Assembly: GCA_964510225.1 (NCBI GenBank) | Contig: CAZEAN010000060.1 | Location: 1 to 34,856, forward strand | Direction of reading: 5' to 3' | DNA from: CAZEAN01 sp964510225 | Lineage (GTDB): Bacteria > Planctomycetota > Planctomycetia > Isosphaerales > Isosphaeraceae | Length of the DNA: 34,856 nt | Shown here: positions 1-6,900 of the stretch, in pieces | Layout of the letters: each line of letters opens with the position of its first letter | How positions within the stretch are numbered: the first letter of the stretch is position 1 | Notes under the pieces: model-generated | Databases searched by the model: none | The model's input: the letters and a program-made list of their open reading frames with translations, nothing else | What the model was told of the DNA's origin: nothing | Program-made: the position numbers and the translations under genes

Positions 1-292
1 CATGTCTACCAGTCCTCCAAGGGGGGCAAGACCTTCTGCCCACTCGACCGTGACGCACGCATCGTCGTCAGCTCCACACCCCGATTCGCCAAGCAACTGG
101 CCCATCGGTACGGGGGTGACAGAGGCGGCTTGTAAGGTGTTGGTGAAGCAACGTCTGTGCGGTTCGGGGATGAAATGGAAGGATCGTGGTGCTGAGACGG
201 TATTGAGCCTTCGTTCGTTGTCGTACACTTCGGGTCGCTGGGATCAATTCTGGAATCGTCTCAGTGAAGAAGGCTTCCCGTTGGCGGCTTGA
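1..292 (+). pseudogene. ISKra4-type transposase remnant with internal deletion
   Basis: Two pieces of an ISKra4-family transposase lie in different frames. Frame 1, open from the window edge to a TAA near 135, reads VYQSSKGGKTFCPL then DARIVVSSTPRFAKQLAHRYG, which resembles the N-terminal third of the family. Frame 2 then reads PIGTGVTEAACKVLVKQRLC, followed by GSGMKWKDRGAETVLSLRSL and SGRWDQFWNRL, which resembles the family C-terminus and ends at the TGA at 290-292. The middle of the protein, including the expected catalytic core, is missing. The change of frame falls near 95-115, where both ends could share the sequence cccatcggtac, so a microhomology-mediated deletion is a plausible inference. 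The true 5' end lies left of the window. The element cannot code for a working transposase. Family assignment rests on remembered motifs. Confidence 0.75.
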
Positions 293-315
293 AATGAAGT
301 GAGCCACATCGTTCC
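1..315 (+). mobile_element. Partial ISKra4-like insertion sequence, right end
   Basis: The transposase remnant ends at 292. Sequence resembling the interrupted permease gene on the other strand begins at about 318, so the right end of the element probably lies between 293 and 318. No terminal inverted repeat or target duplication can be confirmed because the left end is outside the window. The right boundary given here is approximate. Confidence 0.5.
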
Positions 316-617
316 GAGGTCGCACCCAAGTGATCGAGGCGCCCCTGAGCCCGATCTGACGCAATCGCCCCGGCTGCCACTGCAGGGACAATCAACATCG
401 CGAATGTGATCTGGACACCGAGAATTGCAAAGAAGTAAGCGCGAGCAACGTCGGCTTGTGCGTTAAGCGACGACGTATCTTGACCAATAACCCGACTCAC
501 CCAAATCGTCCCCATCGCAATCAGAAGTCCGGCTACAAAGAGAGTCCGGAGTCCGAACAATCGCCAGCTTCGGGCCCCAACCCGACGCTCGGTAAGGAAG
601 ATAGTCGGCAAGCCCAT
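316..617 (-). pseudogene. ABC-2 type transporter permease, 5' fragment cut by IS
   Basis: The fragment reads from an ATG at 617 with a GGGAG-like site about 8 nt upstream. It begins MGLPTIFLTERRVGARSWRL, then has one membrane segment at about residues 25-45 (LFVAGLLIAMGTIWV) and a second at about residues 62-86 (FFAILGVQITFAMLIVPAV), ending in GAIASDRAQGRLDHL. The arginine-rich start and the G-AI-x-x-DRA-x-G loop after the second membrane segment are typical of planctomycete ABC-2 permease subunits of several hundred residues. Recognisable permease sequence stops at about residue 100 (position 318), where the reading frame runs into the insertion-sequence remnant. The rest of the gene, if it survives, should be left of the window on the minus strand. 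The family call is from motif memory. Confidence 0.5.
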
Positions 618-881
618 CAGAATTGCTCCCGCTTAGACCCCAGCCGTCATCACTCCGAAGAAATTCGTCGTCACAGAGATGATTAGAACATCGAAGCTGG
701 AATCTGTCGAGCAATTGGTGCCCGACTCTTGCCAAGGAGTAGGCTGATCGCCCATAGTGCATCATGCGAGGATTGCCCGATGCGAAATCAAGTCGGCGCA
801 TTCGACTCGATCTCAATTTAACGTTTGTATCGGCATCATCATTCCACGATCCGCCATCGCGAGCAGGGAGTTTCCAGAGCG

Positions 882-1529
882 ATGCCAACACATGGTCCCG
901 AAGTCCCGGAACGTCCCGGGCACAGTCGCCGCGACTTTTTGCGAGGCTCAAGTTTGGCCGCCGCAGGTGCGGTCCTGGCTACGACAACTGAGTCGGCGAT
1001 CCAGGAAGCGCAAGGAGCCGTCGTCCAAGAGGACGGTGTTGAAATCCTGAGCGGTCCACAAGCGATCGAGCTTCAGGTCAATGGTGACGTGATGAGCTGC
1101 ACCGTTGAGCCCCGTTCAACGTTGCTCGACACTCTCCGGAACCGTCTCGAGGTCACCGGGCCAAAGCGAGTCTGTGACCGTGGAAGCTGCGGTTCTTGCA
1201 CCGTCATTCTTGATGGAGAACCGGTCTACAGCTGCACGACGCTTGCCCTCTCCTGCGTCGATCATGAGATCCGGACCCTGGAAAGCTTCGACACCGGTGA
1301 AGGTGACGTCCCCCACGCCTTCCATCACAACGATGCGTTGATGTGCGGTTACTGCACTCCAGGCTTCGTCACTGCCTGTCGGGCCTTCCTGGAAGCCAAC
1401 CCAGGTAAGGAGCCGACACTCGAAGAAATCAAGAAAGGGCTCGACGGAAACATCTGTCGATGCGGCACTTACGTTGGTGTCTTCGAAGCGGCTCTCGACG
1501 CAGCCAAAGCAATGAAGGGAGGGGCCTAA
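882..1529 (+). CDS. Molybdenum hydroxylase 2Fe-2S subunit with Tat signal (PaoA/YagT type)
   Basis: This 215-residue protein is the iron-sulfur electron-transfer subunit of a xanthine dehydrogenase/aldehyde oxidoreductase-type molybdenum hydroxylase. A twin-arginine signal (SRRDFLRG, residues 15-22) is followed by an Ala-rich stretch, so the folded complex is probably exported. The plant-type 2Fe-2S cluster ligands are Cys98, Cys103, Cys106 and Cys118. The second, helical 2Fe-2S domain has Cys155-x2-Cys158 and Cys192-x-Cys194. I chose the ATG at 882 because it places the Tat motif near the N-terminus and has GCAGGGAG about 11 nt upstream; an in-frame ATG at 825 adds 19 residues unlike the family. 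It is the first gene of a three-subunit operon, and only 3 nt separate its stop from the next start. The order (Fe-S, molybdopterin, FAD) differs from E. coli paoABC (Fe-S, FAD, molybdopterin). The substrate cannot be read from the sequence. Confidence 0.92.
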   Translation: MPTHGPEVPERPGHSRRDFLRGSSLAAAGAVLATTTESAIQEAQGAVVQEDGVEILSGPQAIELQVNGDVMSCTVEPRSTLLDTLRNRLEVTGPKRVCDRGSCGSCTVILDGEPVYSCTTLALSCVDHEIRTLESFDTGEGDVPHAFHHNDALMCGYCTPGFVTACRAFLEANPGKEPTLEEIKKGLDGNICRCGTYVGVFEAALDAAKAMKGGA

Positions 1530-1532
1530 GTC

Positions 1533-3692
1533 ATGGCAAACTGGCCAAGTAACCCGACGATCCTCGGGACTGAAGTACCTCGGCTCGATGGTTTGGCAAA
1601 AGCCTCAGGCGCGGCGAAGTATCCTTCGGACATCATTCCGGATGGATTACTCTTCGGCTGGATGCTCGTGAATCCTCACGCACATGCCAAGATCCTCTCG
1701 ATCGATACGAGCGAAGCCGAAGCGATGCCGGGCGTCAAGGCGGTTCATCTGATCGCCAACGAAGGGACGACTCTTCGCTACCAAGCTGAAGAGATTGCTG
1801 CTGTCGCGGCTGAAACCGAAGAGATCGCCAAGGACGCCTGCAAAGCGATCAAGGTTGAGTTCGAGGTTCTCCCTCACGCCGTGACTGTCGAACAAGCACT
1901 CGCCGACGGCGCTCCGAGCCTGACCCGACGGGGTAACACCCAAGAAGGCCGTGAACAAACAGACGGTGATCCTGAGGCAGCGCTCTCGGAAGCTGCTGCA
2001 TCAATTGAAGGGACCTACTCGGTTCCGGTGATCACCCACGTCTGCCTCGAAACTCATGGGCAGACCGTCCGTTGGGATTCTGAGGACTCGATGACGGTCT
2101 GGGCGAGCACCCAAAACGTCGACGGCATCGAGCAAGAAATGGCTGGCGCATTCAATGTGCCGAACACCAATGTCACTGTCTTGACCGAAGTGATGGGCGG
2201 TGGCTTTGGCTCGAAGTTTGGTGCCGATGTCTGGGGTGTCGCTGCGGCGGAACTCTCCAAGAAATCTGGGAAGCCGGTCCGCATCTTCCTTGATCGGGCC
2301 CACGAGCACCTTAGCGCAGGGAATCGCCCGAGCGCAAAGGCCTCAGTTAAGCTCGGTTGTGACGAGAGTGGTAAGATCACCGTGCTGGTCGCCGAGACGA
2401 GCGGGACCGGCGGAATTAGCCGAGGGGCGAACTTCCCGTTGCCTTACGTCTACGACGTCCCGAACAGTCGTCGACAGCACACGGATATCCGGGTCAACGG
2501 TGGTAACGCGCGGGCGATGCGAGCTCCTGGCCACCCGCAAGGCTGTGTAATGATGGAGTCGGCGATCGACGATCTTGCTGAAAAGCTTGGGATCGATCCG
2601 CTCGAAATGCGACTCGCAAGCCTCAAAGAGGTCGACAACGTCCCGAGCAGCGCCGGTGAGCCAGTCAATCGCTCCGATCTCTATCGAGACCAGGTCGAAC
2701 TCGGCCGAAAGGCGATCGGCTGGGATCAACGCAAGAGCCGTGCTGAAAACAAGAAGGCCGAAGGAACCATCAAACGCGGTTGGGGGATGGCCCTCCACCA
2801 GTGGGGCGGCGGCGGAAGCCGTGACAAGCAAGTCGCTTGTATCATCAACCCCGACGGCTCGGTCGAACTCCGAAGTGCGACCCAAGACATCGGAACGGGA
2901 GCCCGGACAATCTTGGCGATGATCGTCGCCGAAGTCCTCGGGATCAAGACCGAAGATGTGACGTCGAACATTGGCAACTCGACCTATCCTCCTGGTCAGG
3001 CTTCGGGTGGTTCGACAACCACTCCCTCGATGTCGCCTCCGGCCTTTAATGCGGCAACCAAGGCCAAAGCCGCCTTCTTCGATCGAATCTCGCGGACACT
3101 TGACGCCGATTCAAGCGATCTTGAGGTCAAGGACGGTGTCCTTTACGTCCGAGGCGAACGTGAGATCCCTTGGAAAGCAGCTTGTGCGCGACTTGGGACC
3201 ATGCCAGTAAGCGTCACCGAAGGCGTTGCCGACGGGCTTGCTGCGGTCGGAGTTGGGGGTTGCCAGTTCGTCGATCTCTCGGTCGACACCGAAACGGGTG
3301 TTGTGAAGCTCAACAAGATCGTCGCTGTTCAGGACACGGGTTTGATCTTGAACATGTTGACCTGGAAGAGCCAAGTCTACGGCGGCGTGATCGGCGGCCT
3401 CAACTACGGGCTCTTCGAAGAGCAGATCATGGACCCCTCAACGGGCCTAATGCTCAACGCCGATATGGAGCTGTACAAGCTCGCTGGCTCGAGCGACATC
3501 CCTGAAATCGAAGTCATCGCCTTCGATAACGAACAGATGCGTAAGCGAGGCGTGATTGGTGTTGGTGAACCACCGACCATCTCAACTGCCGCAGCGATCG
3601 GTAACGCCGTGGCCAACGCCATCGGTGTCCGCGTCTCCGAGTTCCCCATGACCCCAATGAACATTCTCAACGCACTGACCAACCAAGCCTGA
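1533..3692 (+). CDS. Molybdenum hydroxylase molybdopterin-binding catalytic subunit (PaoC/YagR type)
   Basis: This is the large catalytic subunit (719 residues; E. coli PaoC is about 730) of the exported molybdenum hydroxylase. The N-terminal hammerhead-like domain starts with a PRLDGLAKASGAAKYPSD motif. Molybdenum-cofactor binding loops include GGGFGSKFG at about residues 221-229 and GGNARAMRAPGHPQG at about 323-337. The C-terminal loop RGVIGVGEPPT carries the conserved glutamate (about residue 678) that acts as the base in this family. AGG-rich sequence (AAGGGAGGGG, ending about 10 nt before the ATG) gives a strong ribosome site. It overlaps neither neighbour but lies 3 nt after the Fe-S gene and 19 nt before the FAD gene, so the three are surely co-transcribed. 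No signal peptide is seen, which fits export piggyback on the Tat signal of the Fe-S subunit. The substrate (aldehyde, purine or N-heterocycle) is not determined. Confidence 0.93.
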   Translation: MANWPSNPTILGTEVPRLDGLAKASGAAKYPSDIIPDGLLFGWMLVNPHAHAKILSIDTSEAEAMPGVKAVHLIANEGTTLRYQAEEIAAVAAETEEIAKDACKAIKVEFEVLPHAVTVEQALADGAPSLTRRGNTQEGREQTDGDPEAALSEAAASIEGTYSVPVITHVCLETHGQTVRWDSEDSMTVWASTQNVDGIEQEMAGAFNVPNTNVTVLTEVMGGGFGSKFGADVWGVAAAELSKKSGKPVRIFLDRAHEHLSAGNRPSAKASVKLGCDESGKITVLVAETSGTGGISRGANFPLPYVYDVPNSRRQHTDIRVNGGNARAMRAPGHPQGCVMMESAIDDLAEKLGIDPLEMRLASLKEVDNVPSSAGEPVNRSDLYRDQVELGRKAIGWDQRKSRAENKKAEGTIKRGWGMALHQWGGGGSRDKQVACIINPDGSVELRSATQDIGTGARTILAMIVAEVLGIKTEDVTSNIGNSTYPPGQASGGSTTTPSMSPPAFNAATKAKAAFFDRISRTLDADSSDLEVKDGVLYVRGEREIPWKAACARLGTMPVSVTEGVADGLAAVGVGGCQFVDLSVDTETGVVKLNKIVAVQDTGLILNMLTWKSQVYGGVIGGLNYGLFEEQIMDPSTGLMLNADMELYKLAGSSDIPEIEVIAFDNEQMRKRGVIGVGEPPTISTAAAIGNAVANAIGVRVSEFPMTPMNILNALTNQA

Positions 3693-3711
3693 GCAGGGAG
3701 CCACTGAACCG

Positions 3712-4794
3712 ATGAACGCCTTCGAATATGCCAGTCCGGCTTCCGTCGACGCTGCTGTTAAAGCACTCGCCGGCTCGGAGTCGAGCGCGGGCCTCGCCGG
3801 CGGGACTGACCTGCTCGGCCGGATCAAAGACTATGTCAGCAGCCCTACACGGGTTGTCTATCTGAAGGATATCAAGGACTACGACTTCCGCAGTATCCGC
3901 ACAGAGGACAGCTTAATCACGCTGGGTGCGGGGTCCACTCTCGCTCAAGTGATCGCCGACGAAACGCTCCTCAAAGCCTGCCCAGCGCTCGGTCAGGCCG
4001 CATTGTCAGTCGCCACTCCCCAGATCCGCGCCATGGCGACCTTGGCGGGGAATCTCTTGCAACGCCCGCGCTGTTGGTACTACCGATCGGGCTTCGGTCT
4101 GCTTGGTGGCCAGCGAGATCAGAGCGGAGCGCTGGTTCGTTCCAACGGAACCACTGAGTCTGCATTCCCGGTTTCTTCGTTGAACTTCCCGGCAGATGGC
4201 CACCTTGTGCGGAACGGCGATAATCGCTACCACGCCATCTTCATGACCGACACTGACGCCTTGTTCGTCAGCCCGTCGAACCTGGCCCCCACCTTGATTG
4301 CCCTTGGTGCGACCGCCGAACTCACTGGTCCTGACGGAAGTCGGACCGTCGGAGTTGCCGATCTCTATCAAGTCCCGTCGACCGAAGACGAGCGCGAGAT
4401 CGCCATCGACGATGCTGAAGTCTTGAGCCGTGTGGTGATCCCTGACACCAGCGGGAAGCTCTCAGCACATTACGAAGTCCGGCAGAAAGCGTCGCACGAC
4501 TGGCCGCTCTCCATGGCGGCAGTTGCCCTTGAGCTCGACGGAGAAATCGTTTCGAAGGCGAGCATTATCCTCGGCGCTGTCGCTCCGATCCCCTACCGTG
4601 CCGAAGCTGCTGAACAAGCGATTGTGGGCAAGCGGATTAACCCAGAGACCGCTGCTGCCGCCGGCAATGCTGCAGTCCAAAACGCGAAGCCCCTCTCGAA
4701 GAACGCTTACAAGGTCCCGCTCACGGAAGTCGCTGTGAAGCGCGCCTTGTTACGAGCGGTTGGCAACCCAGCATGGAACCCAATGGAGGCCTGA
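3712..4794 (+). CDS. Molybdenum hydroxylase FAD-binding subunit (PaoB/YagS type)
   Basis: This 360-residue flavoprotein passes electrons from the Fe-S subunit to an acceptor. The FAD pyrophosphate loop is AGGTDLL (residues 29-35), and a second FAD-binding stretch includes ATPQIRAMATLAGNLLQRPR at about residues 101-120, followed by CWYYR. The C-terminal third resembles the CO dehydrogenase flavoprotein C-terminal domain. In E. coli PaoB the segment after GNLLQR carries four cysteines that bind an extra 4Fe-4S cluster. Here only the first cysteine is present, and the segment instead contains a Ser/Asn/Thr-rich insert (ALVRSNGTTESAFP) before GDNRYHAIF, so the extra cluster is probably absent. 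The ATG at 3712 has GGGAG about 12 nt upstream. The gene is third in the operon, and its stop lies just after a GGAGG that serves the next small gene. Confidence 0.92.
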   Translation: MNAFEYASPASVDAAVKALAGSESSAGLAGGTDLLGRIKDYVSSPTRVVYLKDIKDYDFRSIRTEDSLITLGAGSTLAQVIADETLLKACPALGQAALSVATPQIRAMATLAGNLLQRPRCWYYRSGFGLLGGQRDQSGALVRSNGTTESAFPVSSLNFPADGHLVRNGDNRYHAIFMTDTDALFVSPSNLAPTLIALGATAELTGPDGSRTVGVADLYQVPSTEDEREIAIDDAEVLSRVVIPDTSGKLSAHYEVRQKASHDWPLSMAAVALELDGEIVSKASIILGAVAPIPYRAEAAEQAIVGKRINPETAAAAGNAAVQNAKPLSKNAYKVPLTEVAVKRALLRAVGNPAWNPMEA

Positions 4795-4798
4795 TCCA

Positions 4799-5131
4799 TT
4801 GCGATCGATGAAACCGAAGTCGACTTCGGACTCGGTTCCGTCGGATCGACCGGACGACGCAACCCTTGGTCCTCAGGCGGAGACTCCGCCTGAGGCCGAA
4901 ATTCCGGCCGAACCGCCGCCTCCTGAGTACGAAATCGTTGGACCATCGTGCAAGTTTCTTCGGAGCAAAGGAATGTACGTCTACACCGACGGTTCCGGTT
5001 CCGCTCACGAAGACTACGACAACACCATCTTCTGGTGCCTCCGGACTCACAAGTCCTTCGGTCCCGATGATGACCTTGTCGAACGTAATTACTGTTGCGA
5101 CCCCTCGCGGTCCTGCTACCAAGAGTTTTGA
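4799..5131 (+). CDS. Small Cys-containing protein linked to molybdenum hydroxylase operon
   Basis: This small protein of unknown function follows the FAD subunit after 4 nt. The first half is Pro/Glu-rich and looks disordered (ETPPEAEIPAEPPPPEYE). The second half is compact, with five cysteines: one in PSCKFLRSKGMYVYTDGSG, one in FWCLRTHKSFGPDD, a CC pair, and a final one in CCDPSRSCYQEF. Two starts are possible. The TTG at 4799 sits 9 nt after GGAGG (4785-4789), a good spacing; the ATG at 4808 sits 18 nt away. I favour TTG, giving 110 residues, but ATG (107 residues) is possible. There is no signal peptide, so the protein is probably cytoplasmic. I recall similar small proteins in planctomycetes beside such hydrolase-like operons, and its place suggests a role in maturation or electron transfer of the hydroxylase. 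That role is inference. Confidence 0.75.
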   Translation: MRSMKPKSTSDSVPSDRPDDATLGPQAETPPEAEIPAEPPPPEYEIVGPSCKFLRSKGMYVYTDGSGSAHEDYDNTIFWCLRTHKSFGPDDDLVERNYCCDPSRSCYQEF

Positions 5132-5138
5132 AACGAGC

Positions 5139-5168
5139 GGCGGGTAAGGTTCTCGACTGGAACCCGCC
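5139..5168. terminator. Candidate bidirectional terminator hairpin
   Basis: The arms GGCGGGT (5139-5145) and ACCCGCC (5162-5168) are perfect complements with a 16-nt loop. The hairpin lies between two convergent genes. Neither side has a clear T-run, so an intrinsic terminator is possible but weak. Confidence 0.35.
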
Positions 5169-5197
5169 CCGCCTACACAACCGATCGACACCCTTTC

Positions 5198-6598
5198 CTA
5201 TGGCGCAATCATCAAGCCTCGGGCAATCATCGCTAACCAATCCGTAACGCTAGAACTTGTCCAGAGTGACCACAGTAGAGTAATCGTGAGAAGTGTGCTG
5301 GCGACCTTGAGCGATCTGATCCCAATCGACCAACCAACGAATTGCTGACTAGCTCTCGAGCTTGTGCGACGTCGAGGACCGTGCCGGGCATCAAGCTGCA
5401 CATTGATCATGACTAGTACGCCCAGGATCCCCCAGAAGAGCGCATCGGGCCAGCTAAAGCCCCACGAACCAGTAAGCCAGAACGCCTGATAAGCATGTAA
5501 AAACCAAGTCGCCAGGAAGACCGCCCCCGTAGCAATACTCAGGCTCTGCCAAACTGGGCGTCGCTTGAATCGGAACGCGATCGGATTGAACACCAGCCGG
5601 ACCATAAAATCTTTCCAATAAATGTTGATCCGACGCCAATAATCTGTAAAACCTGTGGCAAGGAGATAGCGATGGTGCGTCTCTGGGAGTTTGAACCCGA
5701 AGAGGTGGAGCAACCCGCAGGCAACGTGAAACTGTCCTGAAACATGCAGATATAACAAATAATTACAAATCAAAAAGCGAAAAAGCGAACTCGGTCCCTG
5801 GACCTCTGATGGCGGGATTACCAGTTCGTGGTAGACGACTCGATACAACACCAAATGGACAAATCCAATCAAGATCATCTTGAGACCCTGACGCTGCGTC
5901 TCATGGATCTCCGCGCTCAGATAACTCCGTTCCATGGTCCGGTAATCCACCACCGGAAAATGCAGAAAGCAAAAATTAGGAAGGAGCATAAAGTAAGAGG
6001 CAACCCCGGTGATCGGTTCACGCTGTTCGGTGTGCTTGATCTCATAGAGGAAGATGATGGCACGGAACATAAACAATGTCCCGGCAATGGGAATCACTGG
6101 GGCCGGTAGAGGTGTTGTCACGAAGCCAGCATGGCAGATTCCGAGTCCCAGCGCAATCGATCCTACACCAAGTACCTTATAACGCCACTGAAGAGAACTC
6201 AGACAAATCGTTGTAATTGCGATACCGATCACCCCGACGAAGATCGCGGTGGTCCATCCGAACACAACAGTAAGCCCGAGCGCTGATGCCCCGAGAAAAC
6301 AGGGGCGTTTCCAACGAAATGGCAGTAGATAATGCAGCGGAAGCGCTACCGTCGCAATGGTCATGATGAGTTCAAAAGCACGACCTTCTAGCCGGTAGAC
6401 TTTGGTCACCGCTAGGAGGAGCACAAGCTGAAGCATTACCAACAGGAATTGACCAAGACTCCTCCGGCAATGCTCAGGTTCTCCCCGGTAGAGACCTCGG
6501 CGCTGGTGTGACTTCGAGATCGATTCGGGGCCGACCCGGACAAATCGTCGATGTGGTGGTAGTCGAGTGGTACGCTCTCCAAGGATCGCTAGCCGCAT
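5198..6598 (-). CDS. MBOAT-like membrane O-acyltransferase
   Basis: This 466-residue polytopic membrane protein has about ten hydrophobic segments. It resembles the MBOAT acyltransferases: the stretch TDYWRRINIYWKDFMVRLVF (about residues 318-337) is the family's W-R-x-x-N-x-Y-W-x-D block, and ATWFLHAYQAFW (about 363-374) carries a conserved histidine (His368) in a membrane segment. His291 in GQFHVACG may also matter. Members transfer acyl groups across or within the membrane to polysaccharide, peptidoglycan or lipid. The acceptor here is unknown. The usual AlgI/DltB signature with WHG is not present, so it is a divergent subgroup. The start ATG at 6598 has a strong GGGAGGGGG about 7 nt upstream. 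It is divergent from the glycosyltransferase at 6901, and both face a shared 302-bp region, so joint envelope modification is plausible but unproven. Confidence 0.7.
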   Translation of the reverse strand: MRLAILGERTTRLPPHRRFVRVGPESISKSHQRRGLYRGEPEHCRRSLGQFLLVMLQLVLLLAVTKVYRLEGRAFELIMTIATVALPLHYLLPFRWKRPCFLGASALGLTVVFGWTTAIFVGVIGIAITTICLSSLQWRYKVLGVGSIALGLGICHAGFVTTPLPAPVIPIAGTLFMFRAIIFLYEIKHTEQREPITGVASYFMLLPNFCFLHFPVVDYRTMERSYLSAEIHETQRQGLKMILIGFVHLVLYRVVYHELVIPPSEVQGPSSLFRFLICNYLLYLHVSGQFHVACGLLHLFGFKLPETHHRYLLATGFTDYWRRINIYWKDFMVRLVFNPIAFRFKRRPVWQSLSIATGAVFLATWFLHAYQAFWLTGSWGFSWPDALFWGILGVLVMINVQLDARHGPRRRTSSRASQQFVGWSIGIRSLKVASTLLTITLLWSLWTSSSVTDWLAMIARGLMIAP

Positions 6599-6900
6599 TA
6601 AGCATCCCCCTCCCTGGCGGATGATTCTGAAGCGTGATCAACTGAACAATCAGGAGTTCATCAATTCCGATGCTCGTCCTGACTGCTGAAGCAGCAATCC
6701 ACTTGGATCACGAAATTGTAGAGGTGAGTAGCAGTAATCAACTGCGACGCTACTGTCAACACAAACTGTGTTAAGAGAAACTCGATTCAAGTTCCTAGGC
6801 TCGGGTTGCCGATCTTAGCGAATTCCAATATCGTCCTTTTCTCACCGCATCCTTCATCGATCCTCTCGACCTTCACGACGGCCATGGAGGGCTGTAGACT
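6599..6900. promoter_or_regulatory. Divergent intergenic region with small inverted repeat
   Basis: This 302-bp region must hold promoters for both flanking genes, which diverge. The inverted repeat AACAC-aaact-GTGTT at 6758-6772 is a possible operator. No convincing promoter hexamers or coding sequence were seen. Confidence 0.3.

Noticed and set aside
463..951. A 162-codon minus-strand open frame
   Set aside because: It runs antisense into the Fe-S subunit gene, has no membrane or domain pattern, and conflicts with the better permease reading in another minus frame.
2343..2885. A 180-codon minus-strand open frame inside the molybdopterin subunit gene
   Set aside because: It is a mirror of codon bias in the sense gene; the sense strand has clear cofactor motifs throughout.
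4707..5240. Two overlapping minus-strand open frames of 156-177 codons
   Set aside because: They are antisense to the end of the FAD subunit gene and the small Cys protein, are Arg-rich as expected of shadows, and have no recognisable motif.
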